Origin: Smittia aterrima
Taxonomy: Eukaryota; Arthropoda; Insecta; Diptera; Chironomidae
Assembly (NCBI GenBank): GCA_033063855.1
Contig: CP093830.1
Coordinates: 7,564,854-7,628,853, forward strand
DNA length: 64,000 nt
Direction of reading: 5' to 3'
Below, in pieces: positions 11,701-21,030 of the stretch. Each line of letters begins with the position of its first letter. Position 1 is the first letter of the stretch. The notes under the pieces are model-generated. The model was given only the letters and a program-made list of their open reading frames with translations, ran no database searches and was not told the DNA's origin. Both the position numbers and the translations under genes were made by a program.

Positions 11701-13147
11701 TGATTACCAAGTTGATTTCGGAATTGAAAGATTCCATCATCGAATCGCAGCCATCAAGCACGAGATGTTTAATTCTTTCCTTTTCAAAGATTTTCAAGGA
11801 CTTTGCTTCGTTGATGATTCGAGCGAAACCGATGGGAGTTGTCACTAAGATGTCACAGCCATTAAGCAGATCAACGAGTTTGCTAGCAGCGTCTAACACT
11901 GAGACAATTGTCATTCCTTTTGTCGTTTGAAGTGCTTTAAGAATGCTCGCGCAAATGATTTTGCTCTTTGCTACGATGACAGCGACAGGTCCCAATCCTT
12001 TAACTTCATCGCCTCGACTGGTTTGTATAAGATGGACAATTGGCAGCAAGTAATCCAAATGATCGTGTTTCGTTTTATCGCCTACGATAAGCATTGATTG
12101 ACCATCATAAATCTGAGCCCAAGAGGATTCTTGGATCTTCGTTAAACTTTTAATTCCTTCTTTGATCTCATATTTAAATGGAACTTGTTGAATCGACTTG
12201 AAAGGTTGTTTTAAATGCTGACCAAATAAGAACATGTTCAATGAATAATTTGTATCTTGAGTTATTTTTTGGATTTCTTCTTTTCTGGTAACCGGCGGAC
12301 TTCTTCTCTTAGCAGTTTGATCAGAAACTCTCTTCGTTTGAACTTTGTTTTCGATCTGCATTGGAGATACAACCTCAATTGGAGCTCTCGCTGACAATAG
12401 CTCACGTTTGTTTTCTTTGTAATCTGAACGGAACATCGCAAAGATTGTTTCAAAATTAGCGACAGGTTCGTCTGGAAGAGTTGGCTGAGGTTTCTTCTCT
12501 GGAGGTTTGAACTCATTATCTTCACGAACGGCAAGGTTTTGCTGAATCAACATTTCGCTGACACTGAAGGCCGGATCATAAGTTGATTTAACTATGATAT
12601 CTCCCATCAACGTTCCATCGCGGTGTGTCCCGTACGTTTCAAAGTAATACACACGAGAATCGTTAGGAGCGTCGAAACTTTTCATTAATTTCATTGAAGC
12701 TTCGCTCCAGTATTTTCCAACTTTCGGCTTCAGCACCAGCGACGCTCGCTTGACGATTTCTGATTCCCCCTTTAGGTTGTCAGGGATATCGTAAAAGAGA
12801 CTTCTATCAGCAGAAAACATGTAGTACCCATAATCTATGAGTAGAAACCTGAATCCCGTTACTTCTGCTGAGGTTATTTTGACGCGAATAAATGAAGTCC
12901 ATTGGAGATGAAAGAAAGCCATAACCTTTGAGAAGATAATATGTTTTAGAAGACAGATGAGGTATAGAATGGAAATGACACTTACCGAGCCGATTGCTGG
13001 AGTTTGTGGCTTTTGACTGGAAACATGTTTTGCAATTTCCTTTTGAATCGCGCGAATTTGTTTCTTAAAAGTTTCCGACTCATATTTGATCAAGAAACTA
13101 CAAGGACCCTCGACGTGCTGGATCTTTACAGGAATCTGATCAGTCAT
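8745..13147 (-). CDS. TDRD12: TDRD12/Yb-family Tudor protein with degenerate DEAD-box region, CCCH finger and CS domain
   Basis: Germline piRNA-pathway scaffold of the TDRD12/Yb (BoYb, SoYb) family. Exons 12986-13147, 11024-12925, 10563-10969 and 8745-10509 give 1411 residues with consistent phases. Domain order: Tudor (about 60-200, LLIDYGYYMFS); DEAD-like helicase region (about 310-680); CCCH finger (C706, C715, C720, H724); Tudor (about 790-900, FLIDYGVSRST); another Tudor-like unit (about 1010-1110, VLLLDHGEI); and a CS domain (about 1275-1375, PKIEWCQND...), then an acidic Ser/Asp tail. The ATPase is degenerate: the Walker A position reads VGDKTKHD (336-342) and motif II reads DGCD (445-448) instead of DEAD. 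It is probably catalytically dead and works by binding methyl-arginine partners. The precise fly orthologue among the Yb group cannot be assigned. Confidence 0.87.
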
Positions 13148-13608
13148 TTCAAGAACTTTGTTGTGATCGTCTGTGGAAGAGAAAATTTTGTAATTTTATC
13201 CTAAAATTTCACCATCACATTTACTTTTATTTAACTTTGAATTCTAGTTAGCCAGAGTCCACTTTCAATTGAGTAAACTCTGTGTTATCTCATGAACTCA
13301 CTTATCGTATCAGTTTTTTGATTTTCTCGTTCTGTGATTATAGAAAACAAAATTAAAGCAAAACAAAAATAAATTCTGCTTTGCCGCTACAGTCTTCCTA
13401 CGCTCTAAGATTCGAGATTCGATTAGCGATCTCGTGGGAAGACAGTATTTTTAACAGAGCTTTAACAAAGCTTACTTTCTATTGACTTGTTGATTGACTG
13501 CAATTGCTGCGAAGACTGCAGAACGACTTACGATGAAAAGCATAAAAAACTGAAAACGTGAGCTCGTTGGGACAAAATTTATTTGGTCTTTAATGTTAGA
13601 ACAAGAAG
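13148..13608. other. Intergenic region upstream of TDRD12-like gene
   Basis: 461 bp between the TDRD12-like start and the 3' end of the first SMYD4 copy. It contains a nested hairpin: an outer 11-bp stem with one G-T pair (13392-13402 with 13433-13443) encloses a 6-bp stem (CGAGAT at 13413-13418 with 13429-13434). The two stems share bases 13433-13434, so they may be alternative pairings. No gene or repeat family is recognised. Confidence 0.5.
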
Positions 13609-15395
13609 TTAATGTTCACAAAGTTTTAACTTGAAGTCTGAAGTTGCGAAAATTTTAATACATAGCAAAAGGCAATCTTGAACGTAGATGATCTGGAAAC
13701 TTGGATATTTACGATCCATTCTTTTCAAATAGTCGCAGTATGATCTGAAGTTCTTTCTTGCGAGATCAAAATTTAACTGACAAAGCTTTTTATAGTCCGA
13801 GAGCTGATGAAAGGTAAAATCATTGGGTTTTAATTCTTTGCGGAGAGGATAGTTTCCTTCACAAGCTTCGCACGAACATTTGAACTTATAGTGCTCCATC
13901 AATTTAGTTTGGCGTTGCTGCAGTGTTTTGGAGCCATGATTGTAACCATAATCGTCAAAAAGTTGTCCACCAGCAGAAATTGGTCGAATGATGATAAGAT
14001 AGTTCTTGCAATCCAAAGTTTTACGAATAATATTTGAAGCACATGAATGGTTCAGGAGAGAGCAGAAAGGGAAGCTTCCGGATCCGTATTGTGGATGTGA
14101 TTTTACGTCAGATTTACTTTCAACGCCGAAGTAAAGTCCATGGTAGTTGCATTCAGCAATTTGATTGTGTTTGAAGATAAATGAATAAAAGAAGTCTTCA
14201 TCATTTTTTGAGACCAAAATCTCGCGGAGTTTTGAATGCTTCAAAAACAAATCGCATATGACTGCAACGGCTCCTGCTCGATGAAACATTTCATCTCTAT
14301 CTCTTTTACTTTCATTTGTTGACAACGAATCAATCGCTTTGAGGACGGTTTTAGCTTCGACCGGACATTCGTAGTCGAAAACAGTCATCGAAGATCCTTG
14401 GTTTTCACCAATCAAAGCTTTGAGATCTTCTAACTTTCCATCGCAGACATAAAGTGCTTCGAAGAAAGTTCTCAAGGCCATATGCAAACATTCATCCCTC
14501 ATGGTATCCAGCTTATCGATGATTGAACATTCGAACTTGTGAAACTTTTCTTGTCCGATTCTTTCGCATTCTTCAGAGCAAAACATCGTCGAGGTACAGT
14601 CGTTGCATGGAAAGAGATCCAAGAAATTGTCGTTTAAGCATGTTGCGCAATACTTGAATCGATGAGAAGGCTCAAGATGTTTCATAAATGGTTCTTCACA
14701 GCAAACGACGTCTCCAGGTTGCAAAGCAGTTTTCGTGATTATGTGTCGACCAAAATCTTTTTTAGTTTTCAACTCGAGGCAATCAGCTAAGAAAGGAAGT
14801 TTCTTGTTTGCCGGATGAGATATTTTCAGATAATCTGCGCCGATAGGTTCGTTCGAAAGACTCAACTTGCTGCTCGTATTGTTAATCATCTCTAAGCAAG
14901 TTTCTTCTCGTTTCTTCAACTTCTCTGGGTTAGGATAATGATTCAACTTCGCCAATTCGATATTCTTCAAACATTTCTCATAAAGTTTCATTTCACAGTA
15001 GACAGCAGAACGATTTGCGTAGGCCAGAGCGATATTTTTCGATCCTGAAATTTAAGTTTAATCTCACAAATCTCCTTTGAAACAATAGCAATCTTACCAG
15101 GCTCAGCAAAACACAAACTTTCATTGTAAGATGAAAGTGCATCGAGAAACTGACTTTTCTTATAGAATTGATTTCCTTTTGTGCGACTTGATTCAGCGAT
15201 CGCATTGTTCTTCTCCAATCTCAGCTTTCCTTCGACTTTGATGTCGAAATCTTTGAAAAGTTTTAACAAAAATCTGACGCGTTCCGAATTCTCATCTAAG
15301 TGGCTAAACTTCATTATTGTTGCTTCAAATTCATCAGATTGTATCAATACTTCAAACAACTTTTTAAAATAATCAGATGAATTATTCAAAGCCAT
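13609..15395 (-). CDS. Smyd4: SMYD4-like TPR-MYND-SET protein, array copy A
   Basis: Putative lysine methyltransferase of the SMYD4 class (SET split by a MYND zinc finger, with N-terminal TPR helices). Exons 15098-15395 and 13609-15044 give 577 residues. TPR-like helices span about 65-145 (RTKGNQFYKKSQFLDALSSYNES, ALAYANRSAVYCEMKLYEKCL). The SET N-part is at about 185-225, the MYND finger follows (CATC...CNDC...FCSEEC...H...C), the SET core has NHSCASN and DDYGYNHG, and the post-SET cysteines read CSCEACEGNYPL. All zinc ligands and the NHSC motif are intact, so the copy looks functional. The 53-bp intron lies at the same place as in copies B, C and E. Substrate is unknown. Confidence 0.9.
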
Positions 15396-15404
15396 TTTGT
15401 TTAG

Positions 15405-15617
15405 GTTTAAATTTAATTTTAATTGATTTTGATTGGAACTTTCTTCTCTACAAAAGTCTGCAGACGATGAGTCATGATCTCCAAAACGAATTTGAATAAT
15501 TATGGCAACTGAAAAGTAAGGAAGATATTATCAGAACTATTCTGGAAGCAATAGCTCATCCGGATGCTCGTTTAATTGCTGTCAATATTAAATAAAGACG
15601 TTGTGTTGCGTTAAAAT
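15405..15617. repeat. Duplicated spacer, SMYD4 array (A/B junction)
   Basis: This spacer between copies A and B is almost the same as that between B and C (17414-17623). The spacer upstream of copy C (20761-20935) shares its first part, and the one upstream of copy E (25160-25290) is a diverged relative. The unit of duplication therefore included 5' flanking DNA, so the copies probably share promoter elements. Confidence 0.75.
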
Positions 15618-17404
15618 TTATTTGATGTCTTTAATGTGAGAAGAAATTGAAAAGATTCTTATGCATTGTTTGAAACCTTCCCGAACTAAGTTGACCTCCA
15701 TACTTGGATAATTACTATCCATTCTTTTTAAGTTATCGCAGTATGACTTGAAGTTCTTTCGAGCGATATCGAAATTGAAGTCAATAAGCATCTCAGCATC
15801 GTCCAAGATGAGCTGAAGAAAGCCAAGATCTTTGGGTTCCAGCTCCTCGTCAAGAGGATAGTTTCCTTCACAAGCTTCGCACGAGCATTTAAACTTATAT
15901 TGATTAATTAGTGAAGTTTGACGTTGCTGCAGAGTTTTGAAGTAGTGATTGTAACCGTAATCGTCAAAAAGTTGTCCACCAGCAGGAATTGGTCGAATGA
16001 TGATGAGATAGTTCTTGCAATCCAAAGTCATACTATAAACATTTGAAGCACATGAATGGTTCAGGAGAGAGCAGAATGGGAAGCTTCCGGTTCCGTATAG
16101 TGAGTTTGATTTGATGTCAGATTTGTAGTCAACGCCTTTATAAAATCCATCATAGTTACATTCAGCAATTTGATTGTGTTTGAAGATAAACGAATAAAAG
16201 AAGTCCTCATCACTTTTAGTGACCAGAATCTCTTGGAGTTTTGTTTGCTTCAAAATCAAATCGCACGTGATTGCAACGATTCCTGCATGATGAAACATTT
16301 CATCCATATCTCGTTTACTTTGATTTGTTGATAGAGCATCAATTGCTTTAAGAACGGTTTTAGCTTCGACAGGAAATTCGTAGTCGAAAACAGTCAATGA
16401 AGAACCTTGGTTTTCACCAACCAAAGCTTTGAGATCTTCTAACTTTCCATCGCAAACATAAAGTGCTTCGAAGAATGTTCTCAAAGCCATATGCATACTG
16501 TCTGTATTTATCCAGGCATCAAGTTTATCGATGATCGGACATTCGAACTTGTGAAACTTTTTATTTCCAACTTTTGCACATTCCTCAGAGCAAAACATCG
16601 TCGAGGTACAGTCGCTGCATGGGAAGAGATCCAAAAAGTTGTCGTTTAAGCATGTTGCGCAGTACTTGAATCGATGAGAAGGCTCAAGATGTTTCATGAA
16701 TGGCTCTTCACAGCAAACGACGTCTCCAGGTTGCAAAGCAATTTTCGTGATTATATGTCGACCAAATTCTTCGTTAGTTTTCAACTCGAGACAATCGGCA
16801 ACGAAGGGAAGTTTTTTGTTTGCTGGATACGATAATTTCAGATAATCTGCGCCAATTGGAACATTTGAAGGACTCAATTCGCTTTTGTTGTTGATCACCT
16901 GTAAGCAAGTCTCTTCTCGTTTTTTCAACTTATCCAGGTTAGGATAATGATTTAACTTCGCCAACTCGATATTCTTCAAACATTTTTCATAAAGTTTCAG
17001 TTCACAGTAGACAGCAGAACGATTTGCATAGGCCAGAGCGATATTTTTCGATCCTAAAATAAAAGTTTAATCTCACAAATCTCCTCTGAAAGAAAAGCAA
17101 TCTTACCAGGCTCAACGAAACACAAACTTTCATTGTAAGATGAAAGTGCATCGAGAAACTGACTTTTATTATAGAATTGATTTCCTTTTGTGCGACTTGA
17201 TTCAGCGATCGCATTGTTCTTCTCCAATCTCAGCTTTCCTTCGACTTTGATATTAAATTTTTTGAAAAGTTCAAGCAAAAATGTGACGCGTTCCGAATTC
17301 TCATTTAAGCGGCCAAACTTCATTATAGTTGCTTCAAAGTTACCAGATTTTACCAATTCATCATACAACTTTTCAAAGCAATCAGATGCGTTATTCAAAG
17401 CCAT
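15618..17404 (-). CDS. Smyd4: SMYD4-like TPR-MYND-SET protein, array copy B
   Basis: Second array member. Exons 17107-17404 and 15618-17053 give 577 residues, identical in exon lengths to copy A. I start it at the ATG at 17404, which aligns with MALN of copy A; an in-frame TTG lies just upstream but has no support. The MYND ligands and SET NHSCASN / DDYGYNH motifs are intact. Its C-terminus ends SISSHIKDIK, shared with copy C and unlike the KLKLCEH/Y ending of A, D and E. Its 53-bp intron is base-for-base the same as that of copy E, some 7.7 kb away. Function as for copy A; the gene appears intact. Confidence 0.9.
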
Positions 17405-17413
17405 TTTGTTCAA

Positions 17414-17623
17414 GTTTTAAATTTAATTTTACTTGATTTTGGTTAGAACTTTCTTCTCTACAAAAGTCTACAGACGATGAGTCATGATCTCCAAAACGAA
17501 TTTGAATAATTATGGCAACTGAAAATAAAGAAATTATCAGAACTTTTCTAGAAGCAATAGCTCATCCGGATGCTCGTTTAATTGCTGTCAATATTAAATA
17601 AAGACGTTGTGTTGCGTTAAAAT
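17414..17623. repeat. Duplicated spacer, SMYD4 array (B/C junction)
   Basis: Near-copy of the 15405-15617 spacer. On the + strand it contains a 29-codon frame (17512-17601, start MATENKEIIRTFLEAI). In the A/B spacer the matching frame is closed early by TAA, so this is more likely a relic than a working micro-gene. Confidence 0.7.
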
Positions 17624-18582
17624 TTATTTGATGTCTTTAATGTGAGAAGAAATTGAAAAGATTCTTATGCATTGTTTGAAACCTTCCCGAACTAAGTTGG
17701 CCTCCGCACTTGGATAATTACTATCCATTCTTTTCAAGTTATCGCAGTATGACTTGAATTTCTTTCGAGCGATATTTAAATTGAAGTCAATAAGCATCTC
17801 AGCATCGTCCAAGATGAGCTGAAGAAAGCTAAGATCTTTGGATTCCAGCTCTTCGTCGAGAGGATAGTTTCCTTCACAAGCTTCGCACGAGCATTTAAAC
17901 TTATATTGATTAATTAGCGAAGTTTGACGTTGCTGCAGAGTTTTGAAGTAGTGATTGTAACCGTAATCGTCAAAAAGTTGTCCACCAGCAGGAATTGGTC
18001 GAATGATGATGAGATAATTCTTGCAATCGATAGGTATACGAAAAATATTTGAAGCACATGAATGGTTCAGGAGAGAGCAGAATGGGAAGCTTCCGGATCC
18101 GTAATTTCTATTTGATTCTACCTCAGATTTATAGTCAACGCCATTAGAAATTACATCATAGTTGCATTCAGCAATTTGATTGTGTTTGAAGATAGAGTCA
18201 GTGATTACCCATGAGACGTTTAAGCTAATTTTTCACTTATATCACTTCTGGAGGCTTTAACTTTCAATATACCGCTTGATGAAAAAAGCAAAAACATTAA
18301 TGACTATATTTGTGATTTTTCTGTATACTCAGAATTTCTCCGCGTTGCCTCTAACATAGTTTAATTAAGCACGTAAGTCAGCGACAAGATGTGACTAAAT
18401 ATGAGACACTTTCGCGTCGCTAAAAAAAAAAGAAGCGAGACTTGAAAAATCCGTTAATTCGCAAGAAAGGCGGAAGCAAGAAATTTCGCCTCAACAGTTT
18501 ATAAAACGTAAACAAACAAATCCGAAAATTAATTAAAATGTGTTTAGTGGCAAACTAGTGATTTTAATCAAGTGCAGTGACA

Positions 18583-18836
18583 ATGGAAAATGACTGGAAA
18601 CAACGGACCAGCAGAAAGATAGCAAATTCGCACTTATGGAATAAGAATAAAGGTGAGTAACAAGCAGAAAAATATTTCGACTTCAATGAGAACAAATTTT
18701 CTAATTTCTTTTTCTTACAGGTAGCAGCGGCAGCAACGAGATGACAACGAAGAATCAGGGACGACGAGTAATCATCAAAAAGAGGGAATCAACTGCAGCA
18801 GATCATCGGAGGACTTGTTTGGTATGTGTCAAGTGA
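18583..18836 (+). CDS. Possible small spliced reading frame inside the mariner-type element
   Basis: An ATG at 18583 opens 23 codons ending at a strong donor (GTGAGT at 18653). A pyrimidine-rich acceptor ends at 18720, and the joined frame continues from 18721 to a TGA at 18834-18836, giving 61 residues (start MENDWKQRTSRK, very basic and Ser/Thr-rich). A second donor-like GTATGT lies at 18821, so the second exon might instead have been spliced onward. AATAAA-type signals follow around 18848 and 18988. I recognise no protein family. It may be a captured host gene fragment or chance; transcription evidence is needed. Confidence 0.35.
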
Positions 18837-19009
18837 TAGTGAATATAATAAACTGCGCATATTATTTTATATCGACAAGGCCGCGAAGCTCCACGCAATT
18901 TTTTTTTCGGGTCTTATGGACTTAGCTGCTGAACTCAAGTGACATCAAGATTAAGCTCCTGAAACATGTAAAAGTGAAAACATAGTGAATAAAGTTTATT
19001 TTTATTAAT

Positions 19010-19080
19010 GATAGAATCTTTGTTTTTATTCTATCATAAGCTTGATTAGAATCTTGGTTTTTATTCTAACATAAAGTTTC
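19010..19080. repeat. Imperfect tandem duplication inside the element
   Basis: Two imperfect copies of a roughly 35-bp AT-rich unit, both containing AGAATCTT followed by TTTTTATTCTA, lie head to tail. The first copy also forms a short hairpin (GATAGAAT at 19010-19017 with ATTCTATC at 19028-19035). They lie just after the AATAAA-type signals of the element interior. Confidence 0.55.
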
Positions 19081-21030
19081 AGGAGGCTCATGGAGGAAGA
19101 AAGAACTCAATATTTGTTTTCTTTCTTAATGTTTGTCCTCAATTTCTTTGGCGGTGACATATCTTAGTGATTTTAACTTGCTTCGGCGTTAAATAGCACT
19201 TTAATTAGCTTTTTACTCGATTTTTGATTTCGATTTGTAAAACGTAAACAAACATTGCGGAAAAAAATCAACGGTTAATTTCAAAAAATATTTCGCATCA
19301 CTCGATTCTTCTTCACCACTCGATTTTTTTTTGTGTTTCGAAAGTTGCTTTGAAGCTAAGGCTGTAAAAATTTAATTAAACTACGGACAGAAATTTTAAT
19401 ACAAGTTTCCGAGAAAGAAATGTTTATTGTATCTAAAAAAAAATAAAACAAAAAATTAGCTCGTCAGGGAAGCTTGTAATTACAACACACCACAAAGTGT
19501 CTCATGGGTAGTAAGAATTTTCGCCGTCTCATAGGTAATCACTGACTCTAAATGAATAAAAGAAGTCTTCATCATTTTTTGTGACCAGAATCTCTCGGAG
19601 TTTTGAATGCTTCAAAAACAAATCGCATATGACTGCAACGGCTCCTGCTCGATGAAACATTTCATGATTATCTCTTTTACTTTCATTTGATGACAGAGCA
19701 TCAATTGCTTTGAGGACTGTTTTAGCTTCGACAGGAAATTCGTAGTCAAAAACAGTCAATGAAGATCCTTTGTTTTCACCAATCAAAGCTTTGAGATCTT
19801 CTAACTTTCCATCGCAGACATAAAGTGCTTCGAAGAAAGTTTTTAAGGCCATATGCATACATCTCATGGTATCCAGCTTATCGATGATCGGACATTCGAA
19901 CTTGTGAAACTTTTCTTGTCCAACTTTTTTGCATTCTTCAGAGCAAAACATCGTCGCAGTACAGTCGCTGCATGGAAAGAGATCCAAGAAATTGTCGTTT
20001 AAGCAAGTTGCGCAATATTTGAATCGATGAGAAGGCTCAAGATGTTTCATGAATGGCTCTTCACAGCAAACGACGTCTCCAGGTTGCAAAGCAGTTTTCG
20101 TGATTATGTGTCGTCCATATTTTTTGTCCGTTTTCAACTCGAGGCAATCGGCAACGAAGGGAAGTTTCTTGTTTGCCGGATGCGACAATTTCAGATAATC
20201 TGCGCCGATCGGTTCATTCGTAAGATTCAACTTGCTTTTATTGTTGATCATCTGCAAGCAAGTTTCTTCTCGTTTCTTCAACTTCTCTGGATTGGGATAA
20301 TGATTTAACTTCGCCAACCCGATATTCTTCAAACATTTTTCATACAGTTTCATTTCACAGTAGACAGCAGAACGATTTGCATAGGCCAGAGCGATATTTT
20401 TAGATTCTGAAATAAAAGTTTAATCTCACAAAACTCCTTAGAAACAACAGCAATCTTACCAGGCTCAGCGAAACACAAACTTTCATTGTATGATGAAAGT
20501 GCATCGAGAAACTGACTTTTCTTATAGAATTGATTTCCTTTTGTGCGACTTGATTCAGCGATCGCGTTGTTCTTCTCCGATCTCAACTTTTCTTCGATTA
20601 TATCGTCAAATTCTTCAAAAAGTTTTGACATAAATCTGACGCGAACCGAATTCTCTTTTATCAGGTTAAACTTCTTTCTAATAGCTTCATCTTTACCAGC
20701 TTCCAACAAAATTATCTTAAACTGGTCGAAATAGTGATTAACATCAGTTAGCGGCATTTTGTTCTGGTTTTAATTTAATTTTACTTGATTTTGGTTAAAA
20801 CTTTCTTCTCTACAAAAGTCTACAGACGATGAGTCATGATCTCCAAAACGAATTTGAATAATTATTCCAACTGAAAAGTAAGGAAGAAATTATCAGAACT
20901 ATTCTGGAAGCAGCGCAAGATGAAAAGATCAATGGGTAACGAGAAAATTCGTTTAGTGTATCTGAAAACAAAATTAAGAGTTTTTTTATTGTTTCAAAAT
21001 TTATTTGGTCTTTAATGATAGAACAAGAAA

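Larger units (their letters stand above)
18195..19548. mobile_element. Non-autonomous mariner/Tc1-type element (1354 bp) inserted in SMYD4 copy C
   Basis: Terminal inverted repeats of at least 24 bp with one mismatch (18195-18218 and 19525-19548; both begin GAGTCAGTGATTACC) are flanked by TA on each side (18193-18194 and 19549-19550). The other SMYD4 copies have a single TA at this exact position, so TA is the target-site duplication, the hallmark of the mariner/Tc1 superfamily. A subterminal ATGAGAC motif occurs twice in each orientation (18211, 18401, and in reverse at 19499 and 19526). No transposase reading frame is present, so the element would need a transposase supplied in trans. Its interior carries a possible two-exon gene fragment and polyadenylation-like signals (see separate entry). 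Confidence 0.88.
17624..20757 (-). pseudogene. Smyd4: SMYD4-like array copy C, split by a transposable element
   Basis: Exon 1 is 20460-20757 (MPLTDVNHYFDQ...). Exon 2 runs from 20406 to 19551, is interrupted by the element at 18195-19548, and resumes at 18194 down to 17624. Translation through the insertion adds RVSDYL from the element's inverted repeat and then stops at 19529, leaving a protein of about 374 residues that has the TPR, SET-N and MYND parts but lacks the SET core and post-SET cysteines. Without the element and its TA duplication, the remaining coding length is a multiple of three (1725 nt), with no other visible lesion, so the disruption is young. The downstream half still encodes SFPFCSLLNHSCASN and the post-SET motif. 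Confidence 0.92.

Noticed and set aside
17402..17413. Longer start for SMYD4 copy B at 17413
   Set aside because: The upstream codon is TTG. The ATG at 17404 aligns with the starts of copy A and gives equal exon length.
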